Shown here: piece by piece, positions 1 to 11,508 of the stretch | Layout: the number at the start of each line of letters is the position of its first letter | Numbering within the stretch: position 1 is the stretch's first letter | DNA from: Rhodotorula mucilaginosa | Lineage: Eukaryota; Basidiomycota; Microbotryomycetes; Sporidiobolales; Sporidiobolaceae | Length of the DNA stretch: 64,000 nucleotides | NCBI GenBank assembly: GCA_034406715.1 | Contig: CP137864.1 | Coordinates: forward strand, 1,488,001-1,552,000 | Direction of reading: 5' to 3' | The notes under the pieces: model-generated | Told to the model about the DNA's origin: nothing | Databases searched by the model: none | Seen by the model: only the letters and a program-made list of their open reading frames with translations | Translations under genes and position numbers: made by a program

Positions 1-1575
1 TAACTGGCGAGGGCGCTGACGAGATGCCCTCCGATCCGGATCAGGGCACCTCGCGCTTCGCGAGCGCTCAACTCGACCGCAGGAGCACTGCTCGAGCTCG
101 GCGAGCGCTCCGCGGGACCAGCCGACGGACTCTCCTCGACGGTCAAGACTTCGTGCGCCTCCCGATTCAGACGAGGTCCGAGCTGGATCGAGTGAGGAGG
201 CGAGGAAGTGCTCGACCGGTCGATCAAGTTGTAACAAGACCCGGGAGTTGGGGAGCGAGCGAAAAAGTCCGCGGCCGAGGGGAGACTTTGCGGTTCTGGA
301 TTCGGCGAGACCGGAAGACTGAGGGTCGAAGTTGACCTCCCGATCGAGCGGACGAAGGAAGTGGACAAGCTCGACGTGTTCGGATGGTAGGTCTGCAAGA
401 AGCTCGAGGAGTGCTGCTGACTGTGTTGGTCCGACGTGCTCTGTCGTCGTACGCGTAGGATCGCAAGGAGCAACCTGCCGAAACTCGCGGTTGCTGCGGA
501 CACGATCGCAGTCAGCTCCATCTCGTCAAGCGAGGGACAATAGCCTTACTAAGAGAGGTGATGATCGTAAGCCATGTTGCCAGTGCAATCCAGATGGCGC
601 GGCTGTCTTCAGGAGCTAAGGCTGCGAGGCCCGCACCGCACGCCCACAGCCCCAGCGCCGGCACCCAGACCACCCAGCTCCAATCCCCGAGCTGGACCTG
701 CCGCCCACGGACGACATTGAGGTACAAGAGACAAGCGATCGAGAGTAGGAGCGTCGGTCGTGCGGTCGTTGCGAGAATGATCCCGCTGCGGGCAAACCTC
801 GTGCCGGCGAGAGCTTCTTGGGAAGAGAATGAGACGACCACCTCCCACAGCAAGATTGTGACGGCGGCTGCATCATGCGTGCTTGTCAGTTTTTATCGAA
901 CCTCTTGCCAGGCTATCAGTTCACGCACCTATATCCGCCAACGAGAGCAGCACGGTGAACTGCTGTGCCGATTTCAGGCGCGGACGTTGAGACTGAGTAG
1001 TCGTGTAAGCCGCATCCGGTCGAGGGGCGAGGAGCAACGGCAGGAGGGAGCGGAGGAGGGTGTAACTCGAGCAGGCGAGCCTGGGTTTCGCTCGCTCTCC
1101 TCGTCAGCGGTTCCGTACCAGTTGAAGGGAACGGAAGCCCGGGGACTCACGCCATCAACACGCCCGCAGTGGTGAAGCATAGGACGTTGACGCCCATGTT
1201 GTCCAAGGATATGTTGAGTGAACCCTTCGAGAGTGTTTGGTCGGCCGAGCAGGGCTTCGGAGCGGTACTGTAGCGGCGGATCGAGTTGGATCGAGCGCTT
1301 CTCGGCCTCTGGGAGTGAGCCTTCGAGGTGCCCGCGAGGGCGGGTACGAGCTCTCGAAGGAGGACCGGCGGGTCAACACACCGAGAGGCTGGGAAGTCGA
1401 CAAGCTCGGGCGTGACGTGTCTGAGCGCGGGACAGAGGGCGTCTGCGGGATGGTCCGGGGAGGACCAAGCGGTCCGAGCGAGGACGCGCGCCCCCTCGGA
1501 ACCCTGCAGGAGCTCGAGCAAGGAAATTTTGAGCCATGGGCGATGGTCGATCGGTATATTAGCGGGGGCAGTCAA
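1..1575 (-). CDS. multi-pass membrane protein, unknown, 3' part beyond left edge
   Basis: Read on the minus strand, the frame stays open through three proposed introns and then to base 1, so the gene continues off the left edge. Proposed introns are about 1151-1101 (GTGAGT donor, CTGAC branch site, GAG acceptor), about 944-873, and about 554-500 (GTAAGG donor, CTGAC, CGCAG acceptor). The joined protein has strongly hydrophobic stretches, including FTVLLSLADIAAVTILLW, LLLSIACLLYLNVV, WVVWVPALGLWACGAGLAAL and IWIALATWLTIITSL, each consistent with a membrane helix. A long Ser/Pro-rich hydrophilic segment follows, probably cytosolic. The pattern recalls the N-terminal membrane domain of fungal ABC or multidrug transporters, but no catalytic domain lies inside the window, so no function is assigned. 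The start is uncertain: ATG at 1575 opens the longest frame, and an in-frame ATG near 1198 is also possible. Confidence 0.5.
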
Positions 1576-2051
1576 GTCGCACCGCTACGCGCACTCTGGC
1601 GGCGATTCCGAGGTCGAAGGCGAGCGGCCGGAACTCTCGTGCCCTCGAGCATGGCCAGCGGTGGGAATGGCATCGGCACACTGACAGGGTAAGCTGAACA
1701 TGTTTGTGCCTCTCCGTGTAGCGCTATGTAGCCTGTGTGACGAGAGTCGTGACGTTCACGTGATAAGTGGCCGGGCGACGTTCGGCTTTGAGGAAGAGCG
1801 AACCCCTTGACACTCTGCCATTCACTCGGACAAAGCTGTAGCTCGAGCGTCTGATCTAAGAGGACTCTTACCTACTCGTCCTCTCTGCCATCGCCCTCGC
1901 CGTGCTCGTCCTCGTGCACCTTCTCGCGTGACCTCATCTCGTCAGTCTCATCAACTTGTCCTCGACCACCAATCACACCGGCGTTCGCCGGCGTATACAG
2001 ACGCAGAGTGCTGATACCGCAAATCTTAAACACCGCCAGACCGCCACCACC
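1576..2051. promoter_or_regulatory. divergent intergenic region with clustered motifs
   Basis: Shared upstream region of the left-edge membrane protein (minus) and the oxidoreductase gene (plus). A compact block at 1750-1767 holds TGACGT (CRE-like), CACGTG (E-box) and GATAAG (GATA site) almost back to back. The motifs are visible; their use is inferred. The bases before the ATG at 2052 (CCACC) are a good context for translation start. Nothing else coding was seen. Confidence 0.35.
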
Positions 2052-3509
2052 ATGTCGCACAAGTACGACATCCTCGTCATGGGAGCCTCCGGCTTCACCG
2101 GCCAGCTCGTCGCAAAGTACCTCGCAACCCAAGCCCCGATCCAAAACTTTACCTGGGCGGCAGGCGGTCGCAACCGCGAAAAGATCGAGCAAAAGATGCG
2201 CGAAGTCCACGCCGAACCGAGCGAGATCTTTGTCGCCGATTCGAACGACGAGGAGGCGCTCCGGGCCGCCGTCAAGCAGGTCAAGGTCGTCATCTCGCTC
2301 ATCGGGCCGTACCTCTTGCACGGCGAGAAGCTCGTCAAGGTCTGCGCAGAAGAAGGGACCCACTACGTCGACCTCACGGGCGAGACGCCGTTCATCTACA
2401 AGACGGTCAAGCAGTTCCAGCGCGCGGCGCTCGACTCGAAGGCGCTGATCGTCCACACCTCGGGCTTCGACTCGATCCCGTCCGACCTCGGCGCGTTCCT
2501 CGCCGTCCAGCGCCTGAAGCAGGCCGGCGGCGACGAGACCTTTGCCGGTCCCGTCCGGACGGCGTTCAAGGCGAAAGGTGGGATGAGTGGCGGCACGCTG
2601 TCGAGTTTGCTCACCGTCGTTGAACAGCCGAAAGAGTCGCGCGAGGTCGCGTCCAAGGTGTACGCCCTCTCGCCCGTCCAGGGCAAGCACAAAGGTCGCC
2701 CCGTCGTCGTCTCGTCGCAGACCTTCCGGGGCCAGAAAACCTGGGGAGGCTTCTTCCTCATGGCGCCAATCAACATCCCCGTCGTGAATCGCTCGTGGGG
2801 CATCCTCGAGAGTGCAGACCCTTCCTCGCGCGTGCTGCGGTACGGTCCGAACTTTGTCTACGACGAGTTCATGGCCCTGCCGGGTCCGATCTCGTCCTTC
2901 ATCGCGAGCACCGTCATGCTCCTCAGCTTTGGCGCCATCGGTGAGTCCCACAAAACTGCCTCTATACATTCCATCACTCCGTGTTTACTTATCCTCTCTT
3001 GTGGACCGACTGCAGCGCTCTTCTCTCCCGTTCGCTGGCTGCTGCGCCGTTTCGGCCCTCAGGCGGGAGACGGACCGAGCGAGAAGGAGCGCGAGAACGG
3101 GTGGTACGAGGTGACGACTGTCGCCAAGTCGGACGACGGCAAGCTCGAGAGTCGAGTCGTGCAAAAGGGCAAGGGTGACCCGGTGAGCCTGGCCGGCCTC
3201 TTGAACGGAACTGGTCATGGCCAAAGAGTGCCATCTGCCTCGGCGCTTGATCTCTTCGTGACAAGAGAAGGCTTGGGAGGCTGACCACTACGCTCATCTC
3301 AACAGGGCTACCTCGCCACTTCGGTCCTGATCTCGTCGTGCGCGCTTTGCCTCGTTAAGGACTACGACCGCCTGCCGCCGATTGCCAAGCACGGAGGGTT
3401 CCTCACGCCCGCGACTGCGCTCGGCAATGTCCTCGTTGAGCGCCTCGAAAAGACGGGTCGGTTCTCGTTCCACGTCGAGGACAACAGTCTGGTCAAGAAG
3501 GGGCAGTAG
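2052..3509 (+). CDS. saccharopine dehydrogenase-like oxidoreductase (SCCPDH / trans-acting enoyl reductase family)
   Basis: Three exons: 2052-2940, 3016-3182 and 3306-3509, with GTGAGT and GTGAGC donors. The N-terminus YDILVMGASGFTGQLVAKYL is the Rossmann NAD(P)-binding loop (GxxGxTG) of the saccharopine-dehydrogenase-like reductases. Family hallmarks follow: AAGGRNREKI, VVISLIGPYLLHGEKLV, HYVDLTGET and HTSGFDSIPSDLG. A hydrophobic stretch near residues 280-300 and the tail GYLATSVLISSCALCLVKDY match the membrane- or lipid-droplet-associated SCCPDH group. True lysine-pathway saccharopine dehydrogenase is not favoured, because the catalytic C-terminal domain of that enzyme is missing. The family is linked to lipid droplets or lipid reductions; the substrate here is unknown. 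The start is the first in-frame ATG with a CCACC context and sits just before the glycine motif. Confidence 0.85.
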
Positions 3510-3759
3510 ACACTCTGAGGTTTCGCCGCCATTTGCGTCTGCCTTTCTTCCTCCGGTCGAGGATATTGTAAATGCTTTCCCCTATATGTGTTTGTCCTAT
3601 TCCGAAACGGGGAGTGCGTCCCACGAATGAACGGATCGCGGAATCCGAATGCCCTTCACGAAGCGACGTAAAGTCGACCCGAGGAACCTCTCTTCCTCCC
3701 GCCATCTCTTGGCGTCTTTTGGCGCCGGCCGGATCAGCGCCTCGGCTGGCGCAGACGCT

Positions 3760-6700
3760 ATGACCAGTGAGACGACACCACTGCTCTCCAGCCGGTCTGG
3801 CAATCCTGGTTCCGGAGCTCTTCCTCGGTTCGGCAACAATGCGCCGCAGGCCAAGTCGCCGTCGCAATGTGCGCGCTTCTGCGAGGAGGACGAGGTGATC
3901 AAGGCTTGCAACGTCTTTGGCAACGTGTACGTCCGCTCGCTCGCTTGCTTGCACGGTCGCTCTGCAGCCCTCAAGAGATCCTCCCAGATAGATGATGAGA
4001 TCACGAGGCGGTGCAAGTCTACGCATACAGCTCTGACATGGAATTGTGTGCCCTGGAACAGCCACAGAGTGTACGATATGATACAGGAATACGTCGACAT
4101 CCCGCTGTCCGACCAACAGATGCGAGGGTGCGTCGCCCGAACTGCTCTTTCTCTTTCAGTCGGCGCGACTCCGCAACCGTAACGACATGCATAAGCCAGG
4201 CTGACGGACTGATGAAACGGCATACAGACCCGAGATCCAGTTCGCCATCATCCAGCCGCTCGAAGCGTCCCTCGCAGAGCACAACGACATCTCGATCGTC
4301 TACGTCTTGCTCCTCTGCCGACTCCAATTCGTCCGCGAACGAGACTCGGCCCTCGCTTCGTCCTCTCTGAACGAGACTCGCGCGCATTTGTGCGAGCTCC
4401 TCGCGATCAAGCTCCTCCGGCATCAGGCGGCAGTCGCGAAAGGCGCCGGACAAGGACTGCTGGCGATGGCACGGGCCCTTGTCGGAGGGTTTCACGCTTT
4501 CCAAGGGGCGAGCGAGGAAGTGCTGGAGCGGATACGGCAAAGGGAAGGATACGGCAGCCGGGTCGCTGCAGAAGGGATGGGTCGGACGAACGCACTCGAG
4601 CTGGCAATTCTCGGCAAGGTGCGGCCGGCTTTTAATGCTTGCGTGCCTCGGACCAATGCTGATCATGGAACGCCCCTCTTTGCCAGGCTCGGATGTTCAT
4701 CAAGAGTCAAGCGACGCAGCGCGTTATCGGTGCCATCTTTGACGGCCGGATCACCTACTCGAGCTCGAGCTTTATCGACATCCTCGGCGACAAGTGGAAG
4801 TCGAAGCAAATCGAGCTGTACGACGTCCACAAGACCCCGCTGCTCGATCACTACCGGCTTCGAGTCCGTGAGTGTCATTCTCGGCAGGCCTTTCATCCCA
4901 CCCACAGCTCATCGACGCCCTGGCTTTTGTCCTTGCAGCCAAGTACCGCTCGATGATCGAACTCGGCAACTTTCTCGTCCTCTTTGCGTCCTTCATCCTC
5001 GTCATTGTCGACCGTCACAGCCGCTACGAGCACATTCCCGTCTCGCGCTTGTCGGCGATCGAGATCTGGTTCTTCATCTACTCGATCGGCTACTCGGTCG
5101 ACAAACTCGCCTCCATCGCCGAGCACGGGTGGTCCGTCTATGCGGCCGGGTTGACCAACGGCCTGGACGCTGCCAGCGTCCCCATCTACATTGCGGCGTT
5201 CGTGCTTCGCGCTCATAGCGTGGTCACGAACGACGCTCGGGCGAGCGATCGCGCGTATGCGATCCTGAGTACGGCAGCTTGCTTGCTCTTTCCACGCCTT
5301 GCCTTTGCCACCATCTCGAACAACCTGCTCATTTTGTCGCTGAGGGCCATGCTCGGCGAGTTCCTGTACCTCTTTGGGTACGTGCTTCCATTCCGCCGTT
5401 CTGACTATGAAGCTCTCGACTGACACGACTGCGTTTGCAGCATCACGGTTTTCTGGTAGGCTCGAACGCTACTATGACCCCGCGGAGACAAGCTGCTGAC
5501 ACTTCCTTTCCAGCTTCGCCGGTTTCGTCTTTGCCCTCAATCACTTATCCGAAGGCGAATATTCCGCGACCCGCATCAGCGAGTGGTGAGTGGGCGTGAA
5601 CTGTTGTGCCTGGCGATGGAGCTTGCAATGACCCGACCTTCACCTGCAGGCTCATCTTCATCTTTTTCGGCCTCGACGGCTCTGGTATCGACGAGTCGCC
5701 AAAGTTCGACCCGATTCTCGGACCGGTTCTCTTTGTCGCCTTTGCCGCTCTTTCGAACACGCTCCTCACTTCGGTATTGGTCGCCATCCTCTCGACCACC
5801 TATGCCTCTATCGCCTCCGACGCTGCGGCTGAGGACATGTTCCGCAAGGCAGTCGCGTGCTTCGAAGGCGTGAAAGCCAACAGCCTCTTCGATTGTGAGT
5901 CAGAAACGAACTGAAATTGTCTTGCCCGGTCAATGCTGAACTCTGCCCGCAGATCTACCGCCACTTAACCTGATCGCGCTCTTTTTCATGTGGCCCCTGT
6001 CGTACCTCCTCACGCCGCGCTGGTTTCACAAAGTCAACGTCTTTGCGACGCGGACCTTGTCGCTCCCGATCCTTCTCCTCATCGCGCTGTACGAGCGGCA
6101 GTCCGAGTCCGGCAGCTTCATCACGGAGTGGTTTACGCGCACCAAGGTCGCCTTGACGGGGAAATTGCCGCGCAGGTGGGCCGACAAGCTGAGCCTCCTC
6201 GAAGGCGCGCATTGGGAGTGCGAAGCGGTCTTTGACTACACGCCATCGGGCGATGAAAAGAGTTCGACGGACGATGACGATTTCGACGACACGGACGAAG
6301 AGTCGGTGCTGGGTCCCGACGAGGTCGACGAGGCCTTGCGAAGGACGTCCGAAACGATGCGATATGGCAATCGCGCGTCGGCAGTCATCGATGGCAAAGG
6401 CGTTCCGGGAGCGATGCAAAGGGTCGCATCCACGTCTTCGGCACCTGGCGGCAGTCCCCCCTCGAGCCTGCTACAAGTCCAGAAACAGCGACTCGACGGA
6501 GCCTCGACGCCTTCTTCGCCACTTCCCCTGTCCCGCCAGCCCTCATACGCTGCGGCTTCGGAGACGTCGACGATCCGAGCCGCCTCGCGATCCCGCCCGA
6601 GCAACCTGGCGCATTCGAAGCTCATCTCGCCGGCGTCCCCTGAGGAGGAGCACAACACGGTCACGCAGCCAGTTTCCGTCACAGAAGCGGCTCACGCCGC

Positions 6701-7289
6701 ATTGGCGAGCTCGCCGCCGTCTTCTCCGCGGACTCACTTTGCGCCTCCTCCTCCTCGCCCTCGTACCACTGGCCTCGAACTCAAGCGCGCACGGACGATG
6801 GACGAAAGGCTTCCAGCGAACGCTCGCGGGGGTCCACATCGTCGCCGCCGGTCGAGCATGAGCTACGGCCCACGGTCAGAAGGAAGCGAGTCGTCGTTCC
6901 AGGGCGTCGACTTTCTCCCGACTTCGGCTCCGACCCGCGACAGCCCGCTCGCACGGCTCTATCACGTCCAAGCAGGCGAAGATGACGCCCAGCAACGGGT
7001 CGGAGCCTTGCGGCGGCGCATGAGCCTCGGTCCGAGCGCCGTCGCTGCTCGTCACGGCCGGCAGCTCAGTGACGGCTCTGCGATCGGCGTTCGTCGTCCG
7101 ACCGGAACGTCGCCGTCCACCGACCCCTCCACGGCACAGCTTCTCGACGTAATCCAAGGGTTGATCGCGACGGTCAATCGCCTCGAAGCAAAAATCGACG
7201 AAGATCGGCGGCAGCGCACATCGTCCCCCGATGAGGAGGCGCAGTCCGAGGGCGACGGCGCGTACAGCCCATCATTCGAAGAAGATTGA
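3760..7289 (+). CDS. TRPY/Yvc1-like vacuolar cation channel
   Basis: Nine exons can be joined: 3760-3926, 4068-4127, 4228-4618, 4687-4867, 4939-5377, 5441-5455, 5514-5585, 5650-5894 and 5953-7289. The exon at 5441-5455 is only 15 bases long. The protein starts MTSETTPLLS, a typical vacuolar-sorting-type N-terminus, followed by a cytosolic helical region. About six membrane segments follow, e.g. LGNFLVLFASFILVIVD, SAIEIWFFIYSIGYSV and LFVAFAALSNTLL. The pore region is FALNHLSEGEYS then IFIFFGLDGSGID, matching the fungal TRPY selectivity-loop pattern. The post-pore helix includes TSVLVAILSTTYASI. Family members release Ca2+ from the vacuole under osmotic shock. The C-terminal ~350 residues are low-complexity and Ser/Pro/Arg-rich, with an acidic run (DDDDFDDTDEE) and a short closing coiled coil. 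This tail is much longer than in yeast Yvc1. The 3' end lies 71 bases from the convergent RasGEF gene. Confidence 0.88.
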
Positions 7290-7360
7290 TGTGTACCCCT
7301 TTCTCTGCCAGTACATCGCTTGTTGCTATACATACTCTGCAATTTCATCGCTACTAAGTC

Positions 7361-10300
7361 CTAGTAGAGCGCGTTTCGGGCGAGTTCGCGCAGCCGAGAG
7401 CGACCAGCGCTCTTTCCTTCACGCGGTTGATAAGCGTACGACAGGGTGTACAGTCGCTGCTCAGAGCGCGAGTCAGGGTCGGAACAAACGAGGCATGGTG
7501 CAAGGCGAACGATATACTCACATCCTCTGTGAGCAACGGAACGTCGAGTATATGCTGCTCGATGTCGGCGTCGACCGCGATACGAGGCGGAGTCTTGGGG
7601 CAGTCGAGGAGGATCGAGCAGCTGCGCCCAAGATTGGCAAACTTGGACCAGTTGACGAGGCCCTCGTCAAAGTCGGCCGCCGTCTCGTTGATGACGGTCA
7701 GGTCTTGGAGAACGACCCCCAAGTACGGCAGCGCGTCCCGGCTCGAGGTCGAAAGCGCGAGGCGGTACGCAGCGAAGGATCTGGCGGGCGCCATCAGCAA
7801 GTTCAGGCTGCGGAGCTTCTTCGGTTGGCGGCTCTCGCCCGGCGCGGCGGCACGGACCATCCCTCCGTCGAGTCGGTCGGTGACAGCGTCGAAGGTGTCG
7901 GTCAAGCGATGAACGGCTTGCATATTCAAGCCGGCGAGGACGCCCATCAACGAGTCGAAGTTTTCGCGGGTCCGGAGTTCGACGGCGACCAGTATGAACT
8001 TTTCGACAAGCAAGGCGCGAACCCGAGGGCGGCTCTGCACGAGAATCATGGTCGCGACCCATCGAGCGAGGTGCTGTGGAAGATCGAAAGTCAGCCACGA
8101 CCAGGTCTCACCGTTTCACGTGTGCTCACATTGACGAAGGCAATCGACCGCGCAATCGGGGATTGTTTGACTGTGTCAGACTCGTTCTTCCGGTCCAGGA
8201 CATGCCGCATTGCGTCCCTTGGCTGCGATTGCGATTCTCTGTCAATTTTGGGTAGTGCGAGCCTTCACAATACGATCGCACGTACCGTGATGCCGGCGAG
8301 CGACTCCCACGCCAATCGCGTGATTTGCAAGGCGATATCTTGCTCGCGCAGCTCGACCAGGGCGTTCGAGGTGTCGACAATGATAGCTGTCACGCTCGGC
8401 ATTTCCCGTGTCGCCGGACTGTTGGCCGACCTCAGCGACGTGGCCTTGCTTTCGAGCGAGATCTTGTCGCTGTGCTGGTCCTGACTGAATCCCGTCGACG
8501 ACGCGATGGTGTCGCCGGTCAAGGACGGAGGTTCGGATGAGCAAGTCGTGCTCGCGAGTGATATCTGAGACCGACTCGGCGGCAAGATGACGCGAGATCG
8601 AGGACGCAGTTGTCCGGAGGGGTTACGCGGGGAGGGGTTGACCGCGGACACGGACCAGCCGATGTCTGGATCCGTCAGACGCGCAAGGGAGGGAAGTAGC
8701 GGAGTGAGCTCGTAGACGTGATGAGACAGCCACTCTCCACCTCGCGGCAAATCGACCTCGACGAAGTCTCGCAGCAGCTCGAGCGCGGTGGGGTCGGCGA
8801 AATCACCCGGGTAGCTCTGCACCCACGTCGATAGAGTCGAGCACAGTCGAAGTTGTCCGTACCGCTTGAGCGTCGTTTCCGATTCCCGCTCTCCGATGAA
8901 GCGGAAACGATCGACGAGTTGTGCCAGGACTCGGGACGGCAGGACGAATCGGCGAAACGTGACGAGGAACGCAGTCACGAATTCATCGTCGTCGCCTGCG
9001 ATCGAAGCGTGGAGGAACTTGTCGACGAGGTCTTCCGGCCGGAACACGAGGTTCGTGCGATCCGAGGTCGGCGTCGCGGCCGCGGGTTTGCCCGCATCGG
9101 CGGCAGCGAAAGACGCGTCGAATCTGTCCTTCGTAGGAGAATCGATCGCGATAGGCGATGTCTCGACCAGCGTGAACTTTGATGACAGTGAGGCTGTTGT
9201 CGGAGGAGTCGCGAGTACGTCCTCGGTCGCCGGCAGCGGGGCTGTCTGCGGCAGCTGAAATTTTGGCAGAGCTTCGGTCGGAGTCGCGAGCGCGTTGAAG
9301 AAATGTGTTTCTCCTGCAGCGCCAGATCGGTCAGGTCCAGTCCCCGAGTGAGATAAGGAAGCCAGACGACGCACCTCGATTATCCATGATTTGCTTGATA
9401 ACCCAGCTGAAGCATTCCTTCGATTTGCGCTGGGGGTCCTCGGTCCCTCCGTCCAGCCGCACGATCCCGGCACTGTACGAGTCGCAGAGGTCGGCTGCCG
9501 CCTGCGGGTCGACGGCATCGCTGCCGGTCGCGGACGACTTGCACGCCAAGACGATGAGCGGAACGTCCGCGCCGCGGGTCGAGAAGGCGCGGAGGAAGCG
9601 CGAGAGGTCGGAGAGGGCATCGGGATCCGAGGCGTCGTAGCAGAGGAGGACGGCTTCGGCTTGCGGGACCGCCGCGGGCCATTCGAGCTCGTCCTGGCCG
9701 TTCCAGTCGAAAACCTCCGAATCGACCTTGACGACCTCGATCGTCTGTCGGATCCCCGCCATCGTGAACGACGAGGTCGTGCTCGAAGCGAGGTAATCTT
9801 CCGGTCGGACGAGCAAGCGTCGAGGCGCCGACGAGGCGCGCTTCAAGCCGCGACGGATCAGAGTCGACTTGCCGACCGATTTCGGACCAATGACGGCGAC
9901 GACAAAGTCAGCCTCGGGTACATGCGCGTTGTGGCGCGCGGGTGCCTGGTCTTCAGAGTCCGGATCCAACGGCGCCTCGAATGCGAGTTGAGCGAGGGCG
10001 CGCTCCAGCTCGGGGCTGCTGCCGGTTTCGAGAGCCGGTAGGTGAAAGTCGAGGTCGGAGAGGTGTTCGTCGCCTGCGCGCGACAGGGAGCGAGACGAGA
10101 GCGAATGGGTGTCGTCTCTGGATCGCGTGGAGCGCGGTTCTGGCGCGGAGGAAGCTGCGATCCTTGACCAAGCGGACGCATGCGGAGTGGGTGCCGGTTC
10201 TCGACGCCGCGGCGGGATCGAAGCTGAAGTGAGAGATTCGCGACTGCCTCCGAGACTATGCGACGCAGCATATGGCCGGCCATGCGTGCCCATATCGCGC

Positions 10301-10761
10301 GTGGACCATGGAGCATTCAGCGACGGTGCCCTCGAGCCAGAATCGCCGGAACGGGTTGCGCCGTCGAGCCCGTAACCGACGCCGACGAGGCTCGGTACGT
10401 CGAAAAGGTAGCTCCTGTCGAATGCGTCGCTCTGTCGGTTCGGGGGCGGGGATCTCGTCGTCGTTCGGACGGCGGCGGCGGCCGCCGGCGAAACGTTGGC
10501 GTGACCTTGAGAGCGGGAGGGAGGAGGATCGCGCGCGAGCGCTTCGAGGACCCCGTCCGGCAAGAAGGGCTCTGGAGTATCCGGCTGAGCGGGAGCGGCT
10601 AAAGCTGGTGTACGAGGACGAGATTGAGAGGGACTGCCTTGGCGAAGGGTGAGCGTCTGCTCCGCGGCAACGATTCGAGAAGGCGAGCGCTGTTCAGGAG
10701 GAATGGAGGCGGACGTCGCGTCCCTGCGCGTTCCAGTGCCTGGTCGGAGAACGTTCTTCAT
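7361..10761 (-). CDS. RasGEF (CDC25-type) with N-terminal Ras-like P-loop domain
   Basis: The first ~280 residues are disordered and Ser/Pro/Arg-rich. A Ras-like domain follows: VVAVIGPKSVGKST is a P-loop (residues about 292-300), FDWNGQDELEW takes the place of switch II DxxGQE (about 352-360), and LIVLACKSS stands where NKxD is expected. After an intron (GTGCGT donor near 9380) comes a RasGEF_N module (LVFRPEDLVDKFLHASIAGD...). Past a Ser-rich linker lies the catalytic RasGEF domain: DIALQITRLAWESLAGIT, then HLARWVATMILVQ, LRTRENFDSLMGVLAGLN, AVHRLTDTFDAV and PYLGVVLQDLTVINE. The last exon ends ARNALY and stop at 7361. The catalytic half should load GTP on a Ras or Rap/Bud1 GTPase. The missing NKxD lysine/aspartate suggests that the P-loop domain is a pseudoGTPase or regulatory module. 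Confidence 0.88.
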
Positions 10762-11508
10762 GCTTAGGGTGGTGGGGTCTCTCGATACGCCGATCGTTCC
10801 CGCTAAGCGTCTTTGCTAGCGTTCCTTTGCGACGAGCGTTTGCAAAGTCCTGCGTGCGGATAGAGATTGAAGTCCTCTGCGCTTCCGGGCGGCCGAGAGG
10901 TGTGTTGACTCGGTTTTATCTACGGATAGGAAGAGTCAGAGTCGCGCTCCTGCGAGGAGGAAGCATTCCTTTCGCTCACCGACGGATCCCTTTGTGGCGC
11001 TCAGGACGCTCGGCGACCGGTGTGTCACCTCCCGCTAAATTGCTCAGCGGTTCTCGCTCCGTCCAATCGCACTCTTGTCAAGGTGTTCTCGTCGCTGTTG
11101 GCTGTATCTGACGCGGGTGTAGGCGAAGCGAGCGGTCGAGGGTGATCGATGTGATCGACAGACGTGAGAAGTGATGAAGCGACGCCACGCCCTCTGCTCG
11201 AGCGACTCGTTCCGGACGACTCGGATTGGGCAAGATATGCCACCAAAGAAGCTCGTTGGACTGCTCTGCCCAGCTCAGAGTGTGTGAGAAGAGGAGACAA
11301 AGAGCCGCCTTCTTCTGTTTCATCACTCGACGCGGAACGGCGACCAGCGCGTCTCTCGACTCCACGCATACAGGAGAGCGTGCAAGGCGATCAAGAGCGT
11401 GTGCACAGAGAGCAAGTACGCGAAGCTGATCCGCGAACGGATCTCCGAGACGCGCCCCGTGTTCCGTCTCGACTTCGGTTGGTTGGTTCATCGTGACCAG
11501 CAGCTGCG
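10762..11508. promoter_or_regulatory. 747-base divergent intergenic region
   Basis: Divergent upstream region between the RasGEF gene (minus) and APC4 (plus), the longest gene-free stretch in the window. Open frames on both strands here lack domain content and conserved splice structure. No tRNA boxes, tandem repeats or convincing TATA box were seen. Presumably it holds two promoters and 5' leaders. Confidence 0.4.

Noticed and set aside
1872-2969. 365-codon minus-strand open frame opposite the oxidoreductase
   Set aside because: Codon bias at high GC creates long antisense frames. Its product is rich in Arg, Asp and Leu with no domain, and the sense strand codes a well conserved enzyme.
4390-4635. 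Arg/Ala-rich frame inside the TRPY exon
   Set aside because: Alternate-frame shadow of the conserved RALVGGFHAFQ region of the channel.
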